The position numbers were made by a program, and so were the translations under genes. Shown here in pieces: positions 61,899 to 64,000 of a stretch of 64,000 nucleotides of DNA (the first letter of the stretch is position 1; each line of letters begins with the position of its first letter). The notes beneath the pieces are model-generated. The model worked only from the letters and a program-made list of their open reading frames with translations. It did no database searches and had not been told where the DNA came from. The stretch comes from Bacillota bacterium (GTDB taxonomy: Bacteria > Bacillota > Clostridia > Acetivibrionales > DSM-1351): contig JAEXFI010000013.1 in assembly GCA_023400235.1 (NCBI GenBank), positions 1 through 64,000 of the forward strand, read 5' to 3'.

Positions 61899-62612
61899 AT
61901 GATAACCATTGACAAGCTGACTAAATCCTATAAAAAATTCAAGGCGGTAGATGATATCTCACTTAGTGCGCAGCCTGGTGAGATAACAATATTGCTGGGG
62001 CCCAACGGTGCCGGAAAATCCACTACCATTAAAAGCATAGCCGGTTTGCTGAACTTTGAAGGTGACATTACCATCTGCGGACACAGGAACAAAACGGTGG
62101 AGGCTAAAAAGATATTCGGTTATATTCCTGAAACACCTGCCCTGTATGATTTCCTCACCCCCTGGGAGCATGCGCAGTTTATTGCAAAGGCATACAGGCT
62201 GGAGGACTCCTGGAAACAGAAAATAAAGGAAATATTCGAACGCCTTGAAATATACGACAAGAAGGACAAATATGTCCGGGAAATGTCAAAAGGTATGACT
62301 CAGAAGCTCAGTATAGCAGTGGCTCTTTTAATAGATCCCCAGGCGGTTCTGTTTGATGAGCCTTTAGTGGGCCTGGACCCCAAGGCCATAAACGAAGTGC
62401 TGAAAATTTTTGAGGAACTTAAGGCCCAGGGCAGAAGTGTACTGGTCAGTACTCACATAATTGATACCATCAGCGAGGTTTGGGACAGGGCGTATATAAT
62501 GGACAAGGGGAAAATCATTCGCCATATTACCAGAGAACAGTTGAACGGCAGGGATCTTAAAGCCATGTTCTTTGAACTGACGGAAGGAGATGCTGAAGAA
62601 TGCAGGCAATAA
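61899..62612 (+). CDS. ABC transporter ATP-binding protein
   Basis: The 237-residue ATPase has Walker A GPNGAGKST, signature MSKGMTQKLSIA, Walker B AVLFDEPLVGLDP and an H-loop in VSTHIID. It overlaps the following permease gene, so both form one exporter. A -10 TATAAT lies at 61863-61868. The substrate is unknown. Confidence 0.94.
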   Translation: MITIDKLTKSYKKFKAVDDISLSAQPGEITILLGPNGAGKSTTIKSIAGLLNFEGDITICGHRNKTVEAKKIFGYIPETPALYDFLTPWEHAQFIAKAYRLEDSWKQKIKEIFERLEIYDKKDKYVREMSKGMTQKLSIAVALLIDPQAVLFDEPLVGLDPKAINEVLKIFEELKAQGRSVLVSTHIIDTISEVWDRAYIMDKGKIIRHITREQLNGRDLKAMFFELTEGDAEECRQ

Positions 62613-64000
62613 TGTTTTTAATGGGCAAAGCATATTCCCACAAAATAAAACGGGCCTTCTCCAGCGTATTGTCCTCCATAATTACCATACTTGGTGTGGG
62701 CGGCATAGGCCTGAGCATCTTTATGGCTTTCAGAAACCGGAAACCTGTCATGGACGGTGCAAATGTGGAAATGATACTGGCAGGAATAGTGCTGATGATT
62801 GGGCTTTTGCTCTATAATACCTTTCTGTCCAGGGATACGGGGATACTGACGATGGCGGATGCCACCTATCTTTTTACGGGGCCTTTTGAGAGAAGAACAG
62901 TGCTGGCCTACATACTGATATCCACGGCTCCGGGAGCGGCGTTGACCGGCTTTTTCATGAGCTTCTACCTGCCGTATCTTCTAGGTCCGGCTCTGACCTT
63001 TTCAAGATTTCTGATTATTTTATTAATTATTAGTCTCATGTTTGGTTGTATTTATCTGTCCTATTATTACATATATATTGTGGATACAGAGAAAACCGGC
63101 TTCAAAAAGAAGGCCAAATACGTATTTTTTGCCTTTGGGGGTCTGCTGGTTTTAGCTTTTGTTATAATGATGCTGATTAACGGACTCAGTGTGAAAAGTG
63201 CCGGGGAGATGTTTTTTACACACTGGTGGTATAACTTTGTACCTCTTTTTGGCTGGGCCAAATGGGCAATCAGTTCACTGCTGGCAGGGAACCTGCTCAC
63301 AGGCTTTTTTCCGGCAGCCTCCTTGCTGGTGCTTGCAAATATTGCCTTGAGTATCGCCCTGTACAATGTCAAGGCGGATTTTTATGAAAAGGCTCTGGAG
63401 GATTCCGTTAATCTCCAGAAATTAATGGACGATGTGAAGGCCAACGGCAACGCAGATGCCCGTTCAGTTGCAAAATTGAAGGATAAGGTGTCCGCTGTCA
63501 GATATTATGAAGGTGCTGCAGCCATCTTTTCACGGCAGCTGCTGGAAAACAAGAAAGTAAGTATCACTGCAAATATGAGAGAAATATTTATGGGCATTTT
63601 CTATATTGTCATAGGAAAGGTATTCGGGCTTGACTTCACCTTTGTATTTGTGATGCTGAGCTTCGGTGCTATGTCCATGTCTATGGGGGATGCCTGGCAC
63701 AGGGATTTTAAGAAGCCCTATGTATATCTCATACCGGCAAGCTCCTTCCAGAAGGTGATTTTTTCGGTGCTGCCCGGCCTGCTGAAGACCATCCTCAGCG
63801 GCGCCATCACCATAACCTTGGGAGCTCTGGCTTTTAAAATCCATCCTTCTCTTATATTTTCATATGTAATTATGTATTCTAGTTTTTCCATCCTGTTCAT
63901 ATTTGCAGAGGTTTTTACCTACAGGATCATAGGAATAGGAGCCAATGTGATGGCGGTCACCTTTATGAGGATGCTTTTTGTAATAGCCACATGCATTCCT
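62600..64000 (+). CDS. ABC exporter permease, partial at the window edge
   Basis: The frame runs from ATG 62600 (or in-frame ATG 62612, overlapping the stop of the ATPase gene) to the end of the window without a stop: at least 467 residues. It has many hydrophobic segments (FLIILLIISLMFGCIYLS, FFAFGGLLVLAFVIMML) and a cytoplasmic charged stretch at about residues 255-300. It resembles putative ABC exporter permeases of the PF16962 type, from memory. It pairs with the ATPase just upstream. Confidence 0.87.
   Translation, partial: MQAIMFLMGKAYSHKIKRAFSSVLSSIITILGVGGIGLSIFMAFRNRKPVMDGANVEMILAGIVLMIGLLLYNTFLSRDTGILTMADATYLFTGPFERRTVLAYILISTAPGAALTGFFMSFYLPYLLGPALTFSRFLIILLIISLMFGCIYLSYYYIYIVDTEKTGFKKKAKYVFFAFGGLLVLAFVIMMLINGLSVKSAGEMFFTHWWYNFVPLFGWAKWAISSLLAGNLLTGFFPAASLLVLANIALSIALYNVKADFYEKALEDSVNLQKLMDDVKANGNADARSVAKLKDKVSAVRYYEGAAAIFSRQLLENKKVSITANMREIFMGIFYIVIGKVFGLDFTFVFVMLSFGAMSMSMGDAWHRDFKKPYVYLIPASSFQKVIFSVLPGLLKTILSGAITITLGALAFKIHPSLIFSYVIMYSSFSILFIFAEVFTYRIIGIGANVMAVTFMRMLFVIATCIP

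Overview
The window reads as chromosomal DNA from a low-GC, anaerobic, plant-polysaccharide-degrading member of the Clostridia, probably close to Ruminiclostridium/Lachnoclostridium. The evidence is a fused pyruvate:ferredoxin oxidoreductase, a cytoplasmic GH94 phosphorylase, a YesM/YesN-controlled sugar ABC importer, an SLH-anchored rhamnosidase, PadR/DUF2812 genes, and strong AGGAGG ribosome sites with many GTG/TTG starts. There are no rRNA or tRNA genes and no intact insertion sequence. The organism assignment is inference from gene content only.

Region 1 (1-6540) is a polymorphic-toxin locus. Two RHS-core proteins share an almost identical 431-bp core end but carry unrelated C-terminal tails: a HEXXHXXGXXD metallopeptidase-like tail and a nucleotidyltransferase-like tail. 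Each is followed within about 12 bp by a small gene that is a candidate immunity gene. Decayed or small ORFs follow.

Region 2 (6580-8390) holds a DODA/YgiD-type dioxygenase and a pirin, closed by a strong terminator. Region 3 (8430-20320) is a sugar sensing and uptake locus: lipoprotein binding protein, two permeases with no ATPase, a chemoreceptor, a YesM-type kinase, a YesN-type regulator and a GH94 phosphorylase. Region 4 (20842-28358) is one 2485-residue surface protein combining GH78, an unassigned TIM-barrel-like module, binding and linker domains, and three SLH repeats.

Region 5 (28490-33070) is housekeeping: UppP on the minus strand, TrmB, a methyltransferase, an XRE regulator and CorA. 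Region 6 (33450-40940) has an antimicrobial-peptide-type ABC exporter with a two-component system, a PfkB kinase, and a lone zinc-binding lipoprotein behind a Zur-like palindrome. Region 7 (40960-48754) holds PFOR with a DUF3787 gene on the minus strand, a GH2 enzyme, and a ferritin-like protein with an Asn/Met-rich repeat region.

Region 8 (49212-53255) has a DedA protein, an OmpR-type two-component system and a secreted His-rich helical protein. The last two share phased TTnACA-type boxes, suggesting one regulon. Region 9 (53328-57019) has an EamA transporter, an AraC regulator, an SDR and a ThuA-like protein. Region 10 (57136-64000) opens with a notable array of seven GATATATC-like sites at 15-bp spacing around a promoter for a PadR-DUF2812-NatAB-like locus. 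It is followed by ManA and a second ABC exporter cut by the window edge.
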